From NCBI GenBank assembly GCA_038206395.1, contig JBBRAX010000023.1, positions 1-64,000 of the forward strand: DNA of 64,000 bases. The letters are read 5' to 3'. Origin of the DNA: JAGSPQ01 sp038206395. Its GTDB lineage: Bacteria > Myxococcota > Myxococcia > Myxococcales > Myxococcaceae. The translations under genes and the position numbers were made by a program. Below, piece after piece: positions 44,680 through 52,211 of the stretch. Below the pieces are notes generated by a model. That model ran no database searches and was not told where the DNA came from. It saw only the letters and a list, made by a program, of their open reading frames with translations. Numbering within the stretch: the stretch's first letter is position 1; each line of letters starts with the position of its first letter.

Positions 44680-45429
44680 ATGATGCGGGTGATTGGGGTG
44701 TGCGCGGCGGTGGTGATGATCGCGGCCTGCGGAAGCAACACCGGCTCGGGCGCTGGCGGTGGTTCGGGCGGCGGCGCAGCGACGGGCGGTGGTTCGGGCT
44801 CGGGCGGTGGCAAGGCGACGGGCGGCGGCACCGGGACTGGCGGCGGCGCAGCGACGGGCGGAGGCTCGGGCATCGGCGGTGGTGCGGCTGCAGGTGGTGG
44901 CTCGGGTGTCGGCGGTGGATCTGGAGCGGGGGGCGGCTCAGGCGTTGGTGGCGGCACGGGCATGGCGAGCTGCACCTGGTCGGTCGACGCGGGCACGCCG
45001 TGCGGCTCCAACCAATACTGCGACGCGCCGGGCTGTGGCGTGGGCACGTGCGTGGCGATTCCGGTGGCGCAGACGGCGAACAAGAACCCGGTGTGCGGCT
45101 GCAACGGCCTCGATTACTGGAACGCGTCCGTCGCAGCGAGCGGCGGCATGGCGGTGAAGGCGGCCGGCGTGTGCGCGACGGCGGTGTTCTGCGGAGGCTT
45201 CGCGGGCATCCAGTGTCCGACGGGCGCCTCGTGCGGCTACCGGGTGGAATCTGCCAGCGAGTGCAACGTCTCGGACGCCAGCGGTAAGTGCTGGGTGCTG
45301 CCGAAGACCTGCGTCGCTCCGGCGATCGGCCCCGTCACCCGCGCGTGCGGCTCGGTGTCGTGCACCGACGAGTGCAACCTGAACAAGCTGGGTGTGACCT
45401 GGTACCCCGACAGCACCTGCCCCAAGTAA
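44680..45429 (+). CDS. Gly-rich lipoprotein with Kazal-like Cys domain
   Basis: 249 residues from ATG 44680, behind GAGGGGG. MMRVIGVCAAVVMIAAC is a lipoprotein signal (lipobox IAAC). Residues about 22-100 are a low-complexity GGGSGGGAATGGG linker, a style common in myxobacterial lipoproteins. The rest is Cys-rich: NPVCGCNGLDYWNASVAASG and its flanks look like a Kazal-type module, with further Cys pairs to the end (SVSCTDECNLNKLGVTWYP). Probably outer-surface exposed. Any protease-inhibitor function is only suggested by the module. Confidence 0.85.
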   Translation: MMRVIGVCAAVVMIAACGSNTGSGAGGGSGGGAATGGGSGSGGGKATGGGTGTGGGAATGGGSGIGGGAAAGGGSGVGGGSGAGGGSGVGGGTGMASCTWSVDAGTPCGSNQYCDAPGCGVGTCVAIPVAQTANKNPVCGCNGLDYWNASVAASGGMAVKAAGVCATAVFCGGFAGIQCPTGASCGYRVESASECNVSDASGKCWVLPKTCVAPAIGPVTRACGSVSCTDECNLNKLGVTWYPDSTCPK

Positions 45430-45599
45430 CTCCGACGTCAATCGGCCTGAGAAGCAGTCGAGGGACGACCCTCCGCAGGGTGGGAGCCGGGGCTGGCCGC
45501 CCCCCCCGCGCCACCGGAAGCTTCGGCCCATTGTCGAACCTCGAAAAGCCAACCCCTGACCCGTTCAGAGCCCCACCCCGCTGGAGCCGACCCACAAAG

Positions 45600-45625
45600 C
45601 TGTTCGATCGAATTCGATCGAACAG
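45600..45625. repeat. 26-bp perfect palindrome (copy 1)
   Basis: Two adjacent copies of the 10-bp palindrome TTCGATCGAA flanked by CTG and CAG, giving a perfect 26-bp inverted repeat. The 20-bp core recurs at 45733-45752. Possible binding site for a dimeric regulator or structural DNA signal. Confidence 0.9.
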
Positions 45626-45732
45626 TGAAAGCTCAGAGTCGGCGGGGGGTTGACTGCGGAGATCGCGCCGTCTGATGCCGCAGTGCGTTGCGACGACGTT
45701 CGACGCAAACTCGCCGCAGCGCGTCACAGATC

Positions 45733-45752
45733 TTCGATCGAATTCGATCGAA
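45733..45752. repeat. 20-bp perfect palindrome (copy 2)
   Basis: Identical 20-bp core to copy 1 (TTCGATCGAA twice), 130 bp away centre to centre, without the matching CTG/CAG flanks. The identity of the two cores in otherwise unrelated sequence suggests function rather than chance. Confidence 0.9.
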
Positions 45753-45861
45753 TGGTCACGGAGCACTCCTCCAGCGCGTGGAGGTCGGAATTTACCCTGT
45801 GCTTCGGCAGCAGATCACCCCACCGCTGACTTTGGTGACGCGGTGTCTGAGTGGTTGGCTC

Positions 45862-46956
45862 TTAGTGGGCGCCTTTGTACGTCGGCTCGTACTTCAGGAC
45901 CTCAGCCTTCAGCGGCGCGTCGTCCTCGACCTTCTCGTCGAGCACCGCGAACGTGTAGTCGAAAGTTCGCGCGTTCGGCGCCACGCCCACGTCGACCTTC
46001 TTCTTCTGCGCGGCGCGCCGAACCTTCAGCTCGTCGACGGTCGTCTTCATCATCTCTTTCGACTTCGGATCCTTGGTGGCCTTCATCCGCGTGTCCATCT
46101 CGGCAAGCCGCGAGTCCAGCGACTTGAGCAGCTCTTTCTCGCGATCGATCTCTGCGAGGTCGACGAAGGCGCCCTTGCCGTCGAGCTTCACCGACAACGC
46201 GGCGACCGCCTGGCCCCGCGCTCCGGGGTTCACGATCCACGCGCCGTCCGCCTTCTGCGCCGGCTGGTTCCCCCGCGAGTCGCTGGACGTCACGATGAAG
46301 TCGACCTGATCCTTGAAAGCGCCCGACAGCTGAAACGCATCGGCCTGCTTCACTGCCGCCAGCAGAACTACCAGGTCCGTCTTCCCTTTCAGCTTCGACA
46401 GCTCTTCCTTCACCGCCTCGAGCATGTTCGTCGCCACCAGCTGCGCGCCGGCGTCGCCGAAGCCGCCCACCTGGGTCACCGCGATGAAGCCGACCCGCGT
46501 CTTGCCGACCGTGATCACCGTCGAGCCTTCGAAGGGCTTCTTGCCCTGCTCGGTCAAGTTCGCCGACAAGATCTTCACCCCCGAGCTCGCGGCGGCCTCT
46601 TTGAGCCAGGTCGCTCCGAAGTTCAGATCTTTCGCGCCAGCCGCCATCACCTTCGTGCCGAGCTTGCCCATCGCATCGAGGATGAAGCGCGCGCGCGGCT
46701 TGGTGCCTTCGTCCTGCGGCCCCTCGAAAGCAAAGAGCGCGTTGCCCGAGTCGAAGACGAGCGTCGGGCCCGCCTTCGTCAGCTGATCAATCACCGTCTT
46801 CCGTCGGGGCAGACCGCCCGTGGGGTTGTACCGTCAACCACACGGAGCGACCTGCGCTCCGTTGTCCCCGGTAAACAGCAACATCAGCTTCGGCGCCGGC
46901 GCAGCGGTGGCAGCCACCGCCCACGCGAGCGTCGCCGCGACGAGCAGGCGACTCAC
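45862..46956 (-). CDS. UshA-like phosphoesterase with in-frame UGA: candidate selenoprotein
   Basis: 365 codons from GTG 46956 (overlapping the upstream stop as GTGA) to 45862, all in one frame except a single TGA at codon 41. The N-terminus is a signal peptide (SRLLVAATLAWAVAATAA). Then come LMLLFTGDNGAQVAPCG, the TGA, and RYNPTGGLPRRKTVIDQLTK. In related 5'-nucleotidase/UshA-type phosphoesterases I recall a PCGC motif followed by a GGLARR segment, so the TGA falls on the second Cys, giving PCGU. Later parts (LVFDSGNALF, GATWLKEAAASSGVKILSANL, a TSSDSRGN loop, IVNPGARGQAVAAL) fit the family. A SECIS-like hairpin follows the TGA. Without recoding, only a 40-residue peptide or an internal-start protein (GTG 46794) would be made. 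Metal ligands are partly non-canonical (GDN rather than GDxH), so catalysis is uncertain. Confidence 0.75.
46805..46836 (-). promoter_or_regulatory. Candidate bacterial SECIS element after the in-frame UGA
   Basis: On the minus strand, TGA (46836-46834) is followed by 18 bases, then loop GGTCT (46815-46811) closed by GGGC/GCCC (46819-46816, 46810-46807), extendable by one pair with a bulged C. E. coli fdhF, as I recall it, also has 18 bases from UGA to a GGUCU apical loop. The loop uses GGT for Gly, a codon seldom used in these genes. Confidence 0.6.
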
Positions 46957-47801
46957 TTGGTGCCCTTCTTCGGCTCGGGCTTCTTCGCGGCCGCGTCCTT
47001 CGTCTCTTTCGCAAGCTCTGCCAGCCGCGTCTTCGCCGTCTTCGCCGCGTCGGACTTCGGGTGCTGCTTCACCAGCTCGTCCAGCGCCAACTTCGATTCC
47101 GAGTTGAGCTTCAGCTTCTTGAAGCACTCGCCGCTGCGCAGGTACGCATTCGGAGCGATCTTCGCCTTCGGGAAGTCGCTGATCACCTTGCCGTACTCGT
47201 ACAGCGCCTCGCGGCAGCGATCTTCATCCAGGTACGTCTCGCCAAGCGCGTAGTGCACGTCACCGACCGCCTCGTCGCGCGGCCACTTCTTCAAGAACTC
47301 GTTGTACAGCTGCCGCGCCAGCGCGACTTCGCCCGACTTCTGCTTCTCGCCGGCGAGCTTCACGAAGTCCTTCGGGTCTTCGGGGCGCTTGAGCTCGTCG
47401 GCCTTCTTCTTCGCCTCGACCTGCTTCGCCGCGTCGCTGTCGGTGGCCTTCTTCGAGACCTCTTCCTTCGTCGACTTCAGCTGATTCTCGAGCTCGGCGA
47501 TCTTGTACTGGTACGTCTCGACCATGCCGCGAAGGCTGGCGAGATCTTCGACAGTCTTCTGCAGCTGAATGCCGATGTCGGCGTCGCTGCGATGGGCCGC
47601 CTTGTCGAGGCTCTCGAGCGCGGTCTGGACCTTCGAGACGGTGTCGGCCTGCTTGCTGTCGCTCTCTTTGATCGACTGCTCGAGCCGCTTGGTGGTGCCG
47701 TCGATCTTGTCGAGGCGCTGTTCAACCAGCATGCCGCGCTCGGCCGGGTAGAAGCAGCCGGCCAGCGGCAACAGAACTACGAGTGGGGCAAGTCGGGTCA
47801 T
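46953..47801 (-). CDS. CpoB/YbgF-like coiled-coil TPR lipoprotein
   Basis: 282 residues from ATG 47801. Lipoprotein signal MTRLAPLVVLLPLAGC (lipobox PLAGC). Residues about 25-130 form a coiled coil (LDKIDGTTKRLEQSIKESDSK...YKIAELENQLKSTKEEV). Residues about 150-265 hold tetratricopeptide repeats of the YbgF/CpoB type (ARQLYNEFLKKWPRDEAVGDVHYALGETYLDEDRCREALYEYGKVISDFP...SGECFKKLKLNSESKLALDELVKQHPKSDAA). CpoB coordinates outer-membrane constriction with peptidoglycan synthesis through Tol-Pal; no tol genes are in this window. Its stop overlaps the start of the UGA-containing phosphoesterase gene. Confidence 0.88.
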   Translation of the reverse strand: MTRLAPLVVLLPLAGCFYPAERGMLVEQRLDKIDGTTKRLEQSIKESDSKQADTVSKVQTALESLDKAAHRSDADIGIQLQKTVEDLASLRGMVETYQYKIAELENQLKSTKEEVSKKATDSDAAKQVEAKKKADELKRPEDPKDFVKLAGEKQKSGEVALARQLYNEFLKKWPRDEAVGDVHYALGETYLDEDRCREALYEYGKVISDFPKAKIAPNAYLRSGECFKKLKLNSESKLALDELVKQHPKSDAAKTAKTRLAELAKETKDAAAKKPEPKKGTK

Positions 47802-47844
47802 CGCGCGCGCATCCTAACCGCCACGCGCGCGAGTTCTTCCCTTT

Positions 47845-50800
47845 TCACCCGCGCTTGCGGCGCGAGCCGAGCGCGAGGAGCACGAAGCCCAGGAAGGGAA
47901 CCAGCCCTTCCGCGCCCGCGTTGCACCCGCAACCACCCTTCGTCTGAACCGGCACCTTCGGGCTGACGAACTCAGGCACGTTGCGAACGTGGACGATCGC
48001 GCGGGTGGGAATGGAGTCCTGACCGCCGGCTTTGGCGACGAGCTCGAAGGTCATCGTGCTGTCGGCGACGACCTGCGGAGCGACGAAGTGCAGCGTCGCA
48101 GTGCCGATTCCATTCAACGAGGCGATTGGTCCGTTCACCTGCGACCAGACGTAGCCCGTGATCTCCTCGCCCTCGCCGTCGGTCGCCATCCCCGTCAGCG
48201 TCACGTCGGCGCCTTCGTTCACCTCGAGCTCCGCGGGGGTGAGGCTCACCACCGGGCGATCGTTGACGTTGCGCACCAGCACCTTGTGCACCGCCGGCAG
48301 GCTCTTCGCGCGGCCGTCAAAGGCGGTGAGCTCGAAGGTGAGCAGCGTGTCGGCCAGCACACCCGGAGCTTTGAACCCGTTGTTCGCGTCCAGCGTCACC
48401 GCGCCGCCACCCGTCTGGGTCCACGTCAGCGCCAGCGCGTCGCCGTCGGGATCCGTCGCCGTGCCCGTAAGCTTCACCGCGGCGCCTTCGTTGACGACCT
48501 GATCAGCGCCGACCGTCACGACGGGAATGCCGTTGCTGCAGAGGTTCGGATCCGTCTCGACCCTGGGAAAGGGCTTGCTCGTGAGGCCCGTGAAGTCGAG
48601 GTCATCGATTTCCCAACCCTTCAGCGCCGCAGCGTCGTCCGCGCCGATGCGGAAGCGCAGCTTCACCGCCTTGCCGGCGTACAGCGTGCCGAGGTCCACC
48701 GTCTGGGTGACGAACGCCGGGTAGCCGGGACTCTTACCGACGAAGGCCTTCTTGCCGCTCAGCGGGTTGGCGCCCTGGCTGGTCAGCGTGCCGTTGTAGG
48801 CGGGGGAAAGTGCAGCGCCGACGTCCGTCCACGTGGTGCCGCCGTTGATCGAGATCTCGATGACGCCGCCGTCGAAGTACTCGACCTGGCTGCCTTCGAA
48901 TTCCCAGCGGTGCTTGAAGACGAGCACGAAGTTGCCGGTGCCCACGTCCAGCGTCGGCGAGGTGAGCCAGGTGTCGGCGGGCGAGCTCGGGTTCGGGCCG
49001 AACCAATAGTGGCTGGTCGCGTTGGCCTCGAACCGGCGCCAGTTGCTGCCCGTGTTGCCGTTCGGATCCGACGTCGACGTCCACACCGTGGTGGGCGCTT
49101 CGACGTCGTCCGTCGTCGAGCCCTGCGGCTTCGCGTCGTAGTTCACGCGGAAGTTCACGTTGCTGACCTGCGGGCCCGCGACGGCGAGCGACGGGTCATT
49201 CACCGCGATCGAGAAGGTGAGGCCGCTGCTGCCGACCACGTCCTTCAGCGACACCTCAAGGCTGCCGATGACGACCCCGAAAGGCTGCGAAGCCGGGAAG
49301 GTGATGAGACCGCCATTCGGAATCGTGACCCCCGGCGAGGTGGTGGTGACGATCGCTGTGGTGGCGTTCATCGCGCCGGTGCCGACGTTCTTCAAGCTGA
49401 CGGTGAGCCTGCCGATCTCGTTGTTGTCGAGAATGCCGTCGTTGTCACACGAGGTCACCGCGTCATCGAGCTTCACCGAGACGACCGCGAGATCGTTGCC
49501 CGTGATGAAGCTCTCGATGACAGGCTTGTTGTCCTGCGCGTCGCGATCCGGAGCGACCGCCTTCATCCCCATGCCGCGCTTCGCAAACGCCGCCGAGAAC
49601 AGCGCGAAGTCCGTCTGATCTTTCGCCGCCGCGGCCGCGAGCACCGCGTCGCGGGCCTCGACCATCGTCGGCATCAGGGGCGTCGCCTTGTACGCGGCGA
49701 TCAGGTAGCCGCGCATGCGATCCTGCGCGTCGGCAAAGGTGAGCCGCGGGGTAGATCGCAGCAACGCCGCGTAGCATTCCCACAACATGGTGGCCCAGAC
49801 CTCGCCCGTGTTGTGCACCTCTGAGTTGTCCTGCCCTGATTGGCCGAACGCAGTGGCGACGGCGGCGGGAAGCGCGACCCCATCCTGGATGTGTTTGAAG
49901 GTGAGCCCGTTCTTCGACATGTCGGTCGAGTACGGCAGGCGGCGAATGCCGAAGTAGTAGCCGTCGGGGTCGAGGCCATACGAGGTGTACGCGGCCATGC
50001 CGTAGACGCCGTTGAACTGGGCGTTGCTGGGCACGAGGTCATCGCCTTCGCGAACCGCCATCAGCATCGAGTGGAAGTCGCCCCACCCTTCGCCCATGCC
50101 GTACGCCTGGTTGTTGCTGATGCCGTTGCCGTCGCCGATGAGGCGGTTGCTGATGTAGTGGCCCCACTCGTGGGCGACGATCGCGTTGTCGATCGTGCCG
50201 TCGCGGTCGATCACCGGCACGCGCGACATGGTGAGGTTCAGGACGCCGCCGTTCATCAGCAGGCCCTTCATCGTCGTGCCGCTGGTGCGCGAGACGGACA
50301 GCGAAGGGATGGTGACGATCGCCGAGGTGCCGACGAGCGCTGGCGAGCCGCCGTTGGTGTTGTTGGCGATGATGACGCCCACGGCTCCGGCAGCCTGTGC
50401 GTTCTCGACCTTGACGGTGAAGGTGCAGAGGCCGCGATCGATCAGGGCTAACTTCCCGACGACGCCAGTGAAGGGGCTGCAGCCGTCGTTGATCGTGCCG
50501 CCGCCCGAGGTGCTGCCGTCGTTGACCAGCACGACGTCGGCAGTGACGGTGAAGCTCTGCGGGCCGAAGGTGGCCGAGCCGTTGGTGTAGTCGCGCGGGG
50601 TGCCATTGTTCTGGCGCACCAGGGCGCCGAGGCCGCCGTCGAACACGTACATCTGCATGATCGGGTGCGCGCCGTCGGAAGGCGTCGACATGTTCGCGTT
50701 GTTCTTGCCCGAGTAGTCCTGCGCTTCGGCGTACATCGCGTCGTTCGCAAGGCCGCCGCGGCCGTAGTTGTCGGCCTGGCCGTTGCCCGAGAGCTCGTTG

Positions 50801-52038
50801 AAGCCCTTGTCGTAGAACCAGTCGTGAAGAAAGTTCACGTTGTAGAAGAGCTGGGTGATCGCAGCCATTCGCTGGTTGTCGCTGACGTTCGGGTTCTGCA
50901 GCGGGTCGTAGACGCGATCGAAGTTGCGCGACGAGGTCAGCGTGGCGCGCAGGTCGCCGGTCGAGAAGCCGTTGGGCGAGGCGATGTCGGCGTAGGCGCT
51001 GGCGTTGTTGCCGCGGGTGTCGGCCGCGTTCGAGGGCAGCCACGGATCATTGGTGCTGATCGGGCCGTTCTGCCAGGTGACGAGCGTCGAAGGGACGTAC
51101 GGCGGGTTGTACTGGTTCCGGGTGCCGGTGGGGTGCGGCGTCGGGGCATCGCCCTGCGGGCCGTCGGAAGGCACGTGCTGCGCGGTGGCGTCGGCCCAGA
51201 CGCGGTAGGTGAAGGCGTCGTTGGCGGTGAGGTTCTTGCGGTACAGCAGCCGGCCGTCGTTCGCCGAGACGACGTAGGAGTAGTAGTCGAACTCGGTCGA
51301 GTCTTCGCGGCCGACCTGCAGCTCGACGTAGAAGCCGGGCTCGAGGCCGGTGGTCAGCGGGAAGTAGACCTTGCGCGCACGGGCCGGAGTCGCCTCGCCG
51401 TCGACGCGGAAGCCTTCGTAGTCGCCAATGGTGGTGCCGGTGGAGCTCAGGCGATTGGCCTCGAGCGGGTGCCCGGCGAGGTCGACGAACGCGGCGTGCA
51501 CGGCGGTGGCGGCCTTCAGCGAGAACTCGCCCAGCGCCTTGCGTTCAGGGGTGAGGTAGCCGGACAGGGCGACCAGCTCGAGGCGCTGGTTCATCACGAC
51601 TTTCAGCTCGTCGCGGAAGACGCGAACGCCGCCGACGTCTTGCTGGAAGGTGACGATCACCGCTCCGTCGCCAAAGTCGTGAACCTTGGCGACGCGCGCG
51701 TCGGCGATGCGGTTCTGCTCCTGGCGGTAGAGCTCGCCGTACGCGAACAGGTACCGGCGCGCGGCCTGCTCAGGCGTGAGCCCGATGTCGCGCAGCGAGC
51801 GCGCGGCTGGCGTGCGGCCCGCCCAGAAGAAGGTCGGCACGCCCAGGCGCCCTTCGATCGAGCCCGCGCGGCCTTCGCGCACCGACTGCTGACCCAGCGG
51901 CGACAGGCCCCGGACATCGACGAGGCCCCGATTTCCGGCGCTCTGCAAAAACGCGTCGAGTCGGGGCTTCGTCTGCTCTGCGACTGCGGGTGTGACGAGA
52001 CACAGCGTCATCAGCGCGAAAAACAAACGCTTCGACAT
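47845..52038 (-). CDS. M36 (fungalysin-type) metalloprotease with PA and Ig-like domains and MYXO-CTERM-like tail
   Basis: 1,397 residues from ATG 52038. Signal peptide (MSKRLFFALMTLCLVTPAVA), an FTP-like propeptide, then the M36 catalytic domain with zinc motif HEWGH (623-627) and a downstream GMGEGWGDFHSML supplying the third ligand. A PA (protease-associated) domain is inserted before the zinc motif (KLALIDRGLCTFTVKVENAQAAGAVGVIIAN). After the catalytic domain come a CARDB-like stretch, a jelly-roll-like region, and two Ig/PKD-like repeats (VTVGADQVVNEGAAVKLTGTATDPDGD...; VSLTPAELEVNEGADVTLTGMATDGEGE). The tail GGCGCNAG, helix, RRKRG is MYXO-CTERM-like. Extracellular or surface protease, probably for feeding or predation. 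Confidence 0.93.
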   Translation of the reverse strand: MSKRLFFALMTLCLVTPAVAEQTKPRLDAFLQSAGNRGLVDVRGLSPLGQQSVREGRAGSIEGRLGVPTFFWAGRTPAARSLRDIGLTPEQAARRYLFAYGELYRQEQNRIADARVAKVHDFGDGAVIVTFQQDVGGVRVFRDELKVVMNQRLELVALSGYLTPERKALGEFSLKAATAVHAAFVDLAGHPLEANRLSSTGTTIGDYEGFRVDGEATPARARKVYFPLTTGLEPGFYVELQVGREDSTEFDYYSYVVSANDGRLLYRKNLTANDAFTYRVWADATAQHVPSDGPQGDAPTPHPTGTRNQYNPPYVPSTLVTWQNGPISTNDPWLPSNAADTRGNNASAYADIASPNGFSTGDLRATLTSSRNFDRVYDPLQNPNVSDNQRMAAITQLFYNVNFLHDWFYDKGFNELSGNGQADNYGRGGLANDAMYAEAQDYSGKNNANMSTPSDGAHPIMQMYVFDGGLGALVRQNNGTPRDYTNGSATFGPQSFTVTADVVLVNDGSTSGGGTINDGCSPFTGVVGKLALIDRGLCTFTVKVENAQAAGAVGVIIANNTNGGSPALVGTSAIVTIPSLSVSRTSGTTMKGLLMNGGVLNLTMSRVPVIDRDGTIDNAIVAHEWGHYISNRLIGDGNGISNNQAYGMGEGWGDFHSMLMAVREGDDLVPSNAQFNGVYGMAAYTSYGLDPDGYYFGIRRLPYSTDMSKNGLTFKHIQDGVALPAAVATAFGQSGQDNSEVHNTGEVWATMLWECYAALLRSTPRLTFADAQDRMRGYLIAAYKATPLMPTMVEARDAVLAAAAAKDQTDFALFSAAFAKRGMGMKAVAPDRDAQDNKPVIESFITGNDLAVVSVKLDDAVTSCDNDGILDNNEIGRLTVSLKNVGTGAMNATTAIVTTTSPGVTIPNGGLITFPASQPFGVVIGSLEVSLKDVVGSSGLTFSIAVNDPSLAVAGPQVSNVNFRVNYDAKPQGSTTDDVEAPTTVWTSTSDPNGNTGSNWRRFEANATSHYWFGPNPSSPADTWLTSPTLDVGTGNFVLVFKHRWEFEGSQVEYFDGGVIEISINGGTTWTDVGAALSPAYNGTLTSQGANPLSGKKAFVGKSPGYPAFVTQTVDLGTLYAGKAVKLRFRIGADDAAALKGWEIDDLDFTGLTSKPFPRVETDPNLCSNGIPVVTVGADQVVNEGAAVKLTGTATDPDGDALALTWTQTGGGAVTLDANNGFKAPGVLADTLLTFELTAFDGRAKSLPAVHKVLVRNVNDRPVVSLTPAELEVNEGADVTLTGMATDGEGEEITGYVWSQVNGPIASLNGIGTATLHFVAPQVVADSTMTFELVAKAGGQDSIPTRAIVHVRNVPEFVSPKVPVQTKGGCGCNAGAEGLVPFLGFVLLALGSRRKRG

Positions 52039-52211
52039 CGATCACCTGAGGTGCCCGCGGGTCTCCTCGGCCAAGGGCCGCGCGCGCGCCGTGAATACAC
52101 CTGTGGCCACATCGCCCACAACAAGCGACTTCGCGCTGCGACACTTGTCCACCCTCGCCTACAGCCGCAGTCCGCGGCGGTGGGGTCAATGAGAAGTGGT
52201 AGAGCCATTGT
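52039..52211. promoter_or_regulatory. Divergent intergenic region protease/kinase
   Basis: 173 bp holding the 5' ends of the M36 protease (minus) and the Ser/Thr kinase (plus). No sigma-70 boxes, palindromes or riboswitch-like structure were convincing by eye. Confidence 0.4.

Larger units (their letters stand above)
45430..45861. other. 432-bp intergenic region with paired palindromes
   Basis: No coding signal on either strand. It holds a weak hairpin ACCCT-CCGC-AGGGT (45468-45481) just after the lipoprotein stop, an 8-base palindrome GAAGCTTC, and two long palindromes centred 130 bp apart (listed separately). The region separates a plus-strand gene from a convergent minus-strand gene, so it contains two 3' ends and no obvious promoter. 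Confidence 0.6.

Noticed and set aside
45565..45575. Second SOS box near CCCGTTCAGAG
   Set aside because: Only one half-site matches; the partner half and spacing are wrong, and it is not near a gene start.
46787..47014. Arg-rich minus-strand frame over the start of the UGA gene
   Set aside because: It is a different frame with Arg/Gly-rich translation; the signal peptide and PCG motif are in the frame starting at GTG 46956.
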